A DNA stretch of 7,402 bases from DATFKA01 sp042095835 (GTDB lineage Bacteria > Bacteroidota > Bacteroidia > Chitinophagales > Saprospiraceae). The notes below the pieces were generated by a model that did not search any database, was not told the origin of the DNA, and saw only the letters and a list, made by a program, of their open reading frames with translations. The stretch's first letter is position 1. Every line of letters starts with the position of its first letter. The translations under genes were made by a program, and so were the position numbers. The stretch covers positions 1-7,402 of the forward strand of contig JBELML010000203.1 of assembly GCA_042095835.1 (NCBI GenBank), written 5' to 3'. Below, one piece after another: positions 5,916-7,402 of this stretch.

Positions 5916-7079
5916 TCATTCCATTCCTTTTTTCCACCATTGAGCAGTCGCTAATCTCTGGCCAAATTTGAAGGCATTATCTAGATAAAGCATCACTCGC
6001 CTCAATGGGCTATTGGCTAGGCGGATGCCCAGACGGTGCCACCATTTGCTATAATCCTTGTTATAGGGACATACTCGAATGCAGATCGCACAATCCGTAT
6101 TCATACCCACCCAAAATTTAAAACATTTCTCTGCATTGACGGTCCACTTAGTGATGCCTGCTAAACTAGAGAAATTAGGTGGTTCGGATTGGGGCGCTCC
6201 AAAAGGAATGGCTTTTACGGGGCAATTGTCTGCACATTTTCGACATGTATCACAAAAAGCTTTTACCCCAAATTGAATGGGTTGATCTATTGCTAATGGT
6301 AAATCGGTAAACACTTTGGCGATCCGGATATTAGGGCCAAATTCAGGCGTAATCAATAATCCATTTCGTCCATATTCGCCCAGACCTGCTTCGATGGCCA
6401 TCGGAATACTAAGCGACGTATCGTTAAGCGAGGCTACCGCATTATACCCTAGATTAACAATGAATTGAGCCAGAGAAGTCGCACAGTTCAATCCGGTAGA
6501 ATAGCCCAAACCGGTGGCCGCACCACTCACCGCGGCTGGATAAGTTTTGCCCAGCTCGTAATCCATTGGTATGATCATCATGATGGCATATTTCAGTGTT
6601 TTGGGTAGGTCCAGTTTTTCGGCTTGTTGGGTCTTTCTAGAAAAATTATGCGAATAAACCCAACGCTCATCTAGTTGACAAATACCCACCATGCCGGCCC
6701 CAAACATACTCGCTGCCAGTTTTATACGCTGCGTCGTATGTGCCTCCGATTCCAGGACGACTTTGCTAGGTGGACTAGCTGTCTGTGTAGTATAATAATC
6801 GGTAAATCCTTCTACTCTACCATTGTGATCGAAATTGCGCTCGCCTACTACATCCGTTAGATGCCAACTGGCGTTGCGAAAGGCATAATCCCAGTGGTCG
6901 AAACCTTTTGATTTTTTAGGTACGTAATTGGCAATGTCATAGCTTTGAAAGAATTTTTTAGGTTTTACCTTGTCGTCCCAGATAGCACGATTGAAGATGT
7001 CGTTCTTCTGATTGAATCGCTGCAAGGCAGTGGTGATATTAAATTCTTGGTTTAAAAACTCTTTCGATGGTTTCGGCAT
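5916..7079 (-). CDS. Reductive-dehalogenase-like (RdhA-like) corrinoid/iron-sulfur protein, no Tat signal
   Basis: The RdhA family uses a corrinoid and two [4Fe-4S] clusters to cleave carbon-halogen bonds reductively. In this 387-residue protein the corrinoid-binding part shows NDTSLSIP (219-226) and AGLGEYGRNGLLITPEFGP (231-249) followed by TDLPL (258-262), typical of RdhA. Two cluster sites follow: CDTCRKCADNCP (C276, C279, C282, C286) and C319 with CAICIRVCPYNK (C330, C333, C337). The distant first Cys of the second site fits RdhA. Epoxyqueuosine reductase QueG is a relative with similar clusters, but its TWHD-type motif is not seen. The N terminus lacks a twin-arginine motif or hydrophobic signal, so the protein is predicted cytoplasmic, unlike respiratory RdhA. 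No rdhB-like anchor gene is present. A candidate promoter sits just upstream. Family call is firm; dehalogenase activity is not shown. Confidence 0.85.
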   Translation of the reverse strand: MPKPSKEFLNQEFNITTALQRFNQKNDIFNRAIWDDKVKPKKFFQSYDIANYVPKKSKGFDHWDYAFRNASWHLTDVVGERNFDHNGRVEGFTDYYTTQTASPPSKVVLESEAHTTQRIKLAASMFGAGMVGICQLDERWVYSHNFSRKTQQAEKLDLPKTLKYAIMMIIPMDYELGKTYPAAVSGAATGLGYSTGLNCATSLAQFIVNLGYNAVASLNDTSLSIPMAIEAGLGEYGRNGLLITPEFGPNIRIAKVFTDLPLAIDQPIQFGVKAFCDTCRKCADNCPVKAIPFGAPQSEPPNFSSLAGITKWTVNAEKCFKFWVGMNTDCAICIRVCPYNKDYSKWWHRLGIRLANSPLRRVMLYLDNAFKFGQRLATAQWWKKGME

Positions 7080-7102
7080 AGATATAGACTTCTTTGAGAA
7101 AA

Positions 7103-7132
7103 TAAATATACTAGACTTAATTTTAGGGCAAA
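7103..7132 (-). promoter_or_regulatory. Candidate promoter for the RdhA-like gene
   Basis: On the minus strand TTTG (7132-7129) is followed after 18 bases by TATATTTA (7110-7103), matching 7 of 8 positions of the pattern TAnnTTTG when the last G is replaced by A. Spacing and order fit the Bacteroidota primary sigma factor consensus. Transcription would start near 7096, leaving about 16 bases before the ATG at 7079. This is the best promoter candidate in the window. Confidence 0.45.
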
Positions 7133-7203
7133 CGCATTAAAAGAAGCTGTTTAAAGTTTCCTTGTTGGGCTATCAAAAACATCTTTTAAGGCTACTCTTC
7201 GTT

Positions 7204-7242
7204 AAAAAGCCTCATCTATGCGATGCATAGCTTGCGTTTTTT
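7204..7242. terminator. Candidate bidirectional terminator hairpin
   Basis: CTATGC (7216-7221) and GCATAG (7225-7230) form a perfect 6-bp stem with a GAT loop. A run of six T follows on the plus strand (7237-7242), and AAAAA at 7204-7208 gives a T run on the minus strand. The A and T runs can also pair, extending the structure past an internal loop. The nearest likely user is a minus-strand transcript entering from the right, which it would keep from running into the RdhA-like gene. Confidence 0.4.
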
Positions 7243-7265
7243 GCCTCGATTAGCCTCAAAATACT

Positions 7266-7289
7266 GTTTTCTCGCCTACAACAGAAAAC
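7266..7289. repeat. 7-bp inverted repeat GTTTTCT / AGAAAAC
   Basis: GTTTTCT (7266-7272) and AGAAAAC (7283-7289) are perfect reverse complements around a 10-base loop. An alternative pairing, CTGTT (7264-7268) with AACAG (7280-7284), overlaps it. Neither arm is followed by a long T tract, so a terminator role is unlikely. It lies next to the GCCTC repeats and may be part of one larger structured element. Confidence 0.4.
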
Positions 7290-7312
7290 CTTAGACAACT
7301 TCAAATAAAAAC

Positions 7313-7334
7313 TTAAAAAGAAATGCTTATTTCT
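7313..7334 (-). terminator. Candidate terminator for a minus-strand gene to the right
   Basis: On the minus strand AGAAAT (7334-7329) and ATTTCT (7324-7319) form a 6-bp stem with a 4-base loop, followed by TTTTAAG and another T-rich stretch. The stem is AT-rich and so weak. A minus-strand frame open from the window edge stops at 7340-7342, six bases before it, which would suit the end of a gene lying mostly outside the window. Confidence 0.3.
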
Positions 7335-7402
7335 CGAAATTAAGTAGCGGACAAAGAATAAGTTTCGCATTTTGATCGAGAAGATTTTATGCCAAGACAA
7401 GG

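Larger units (their letters stand above)
7080..7402. other. Right-hand intergenic stretch with promoter and clustered inverted repeats
   Basis: No convincing gene lies here. From left to right it holds the candidate promoter of the RdhA-like gene (7103-7132), a 5-bp inverted repeat AGGCT/AGCCT (7189-7193 and 7208-7212), a stronger hairpin with T tracts on both strands (7204-7242), three copies of GCCTC (7209, 7243, 7253), a 7-bp inverted repeat GTTTTCT/AGAAAAC (7266-7272 and 7283-7289), and an AT-rich hairpin (7319-7334). A minus-strand reading frame open from the right edge runs through all of these to 7212 and does not look like protein. Another minus-strand frame enters from the edge and stops at 7340, just before the last hairpin. 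Confidence 0.5.

Noticed and set aside
5916..7079. Epoxyqueuosine reductase (QueG) as identity of the minus-strand iron-sulfur protein
   Set aside because: The cluster motifs are similar, but the GLGE-GR-G-LITPEFGP/TDLPL region and the distant Cys of the second cluster fit RdhA better, and the QueG-type TWHD motif is not visible.
7212..7400. Minus-strand open frame of about 62 codons entering from the right edge
   Set aside because: It runs through several hairpins and T tracts, begins only with TTG, and has no recognisable domain. It is more likely non-coding or part of a repeated element.
7389..7402. ATG at 7389 on the plus strand, possibly the start of a new gene (MPRQ…)
   Set aside because: Only four complete codons are visible and the upstream -7-like TAAGTTTC lacks a partner element.
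1..7402. CRISPR arrays, tRNA or rRNA genes, insertion sequences, phage genes
   Set aside because: No spaced direct repeats, RNA-gene signatures, transposase or integrase motifs, or phage proteins were found on either strand.

Overview
The window looks like chromosomal DNA from a member of the Bacteroidota, possibly the Saprospiria or a related marine lineage (inferred, not proven). The reasons are: promoter-like sequences of the Bacteroidota type (TTTG, about 18 bases, then TAnnTTTG) with short leaders; no convincing Shine-Dalgarno sequences in front of most genes; moderate GC content; and the gene order small membrane protein, mutL, rhomboid, rhomboid, endonuclease/exonuclease/phosphatase (EEP) protein, which I know from several Bacteroidota genomes.

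Plus strand, 208-5361. A small one-helix membrane protein is followed by mutL (DNA mismatch repair), two tandem rhomboid intramembrane serine protease genes, and a membrane-anchored EEP-superfamily protein. The rhomboid and EEP genes are tightly packed: 2 bases separate the two rhomboids, and rhomboid 2 overlaps the EEP gene by 44 bases. They are almost certainly one transcription unit. Whether mutL is co-transcribed with them is open, because 112 bases separate it from rhomboid 1.

Minus strand, 7079-5373, convergent with the first block. A cytoplasmic reductive-dehalogenase-like (RdhA-like) corrinoid/iron-sulfur protein comes first. After 114 bases comes a small protein with one membrane helix and an extracytoplasmic domain of unknown function. 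Each has its own candidate promoter. The convergent junction at 5361/5373 leaves only 11 bases between stop codons.

Right end, 7080-7402. I see no well-supported gene here. The stretch holds the candidate promoter of the RdhA-like gene and then a cluster of inverted repeats, at least two of them terminator-like. It may be a dispersed extragenic repeat or the 3' end of a minus-strand gene lying beyond the window.

Most of the window is ordinary housekeeping DNA. The items most worth following up are the RdhA-like protein without Tat signal or RdhB partner, the altered endonuclease motifs of MutL, the paired rhomboids with a basic-plus-acidic C-terminal tail on the second, and the structured right-hand intergenic region. 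I did not find a clear new defence or mobile system.
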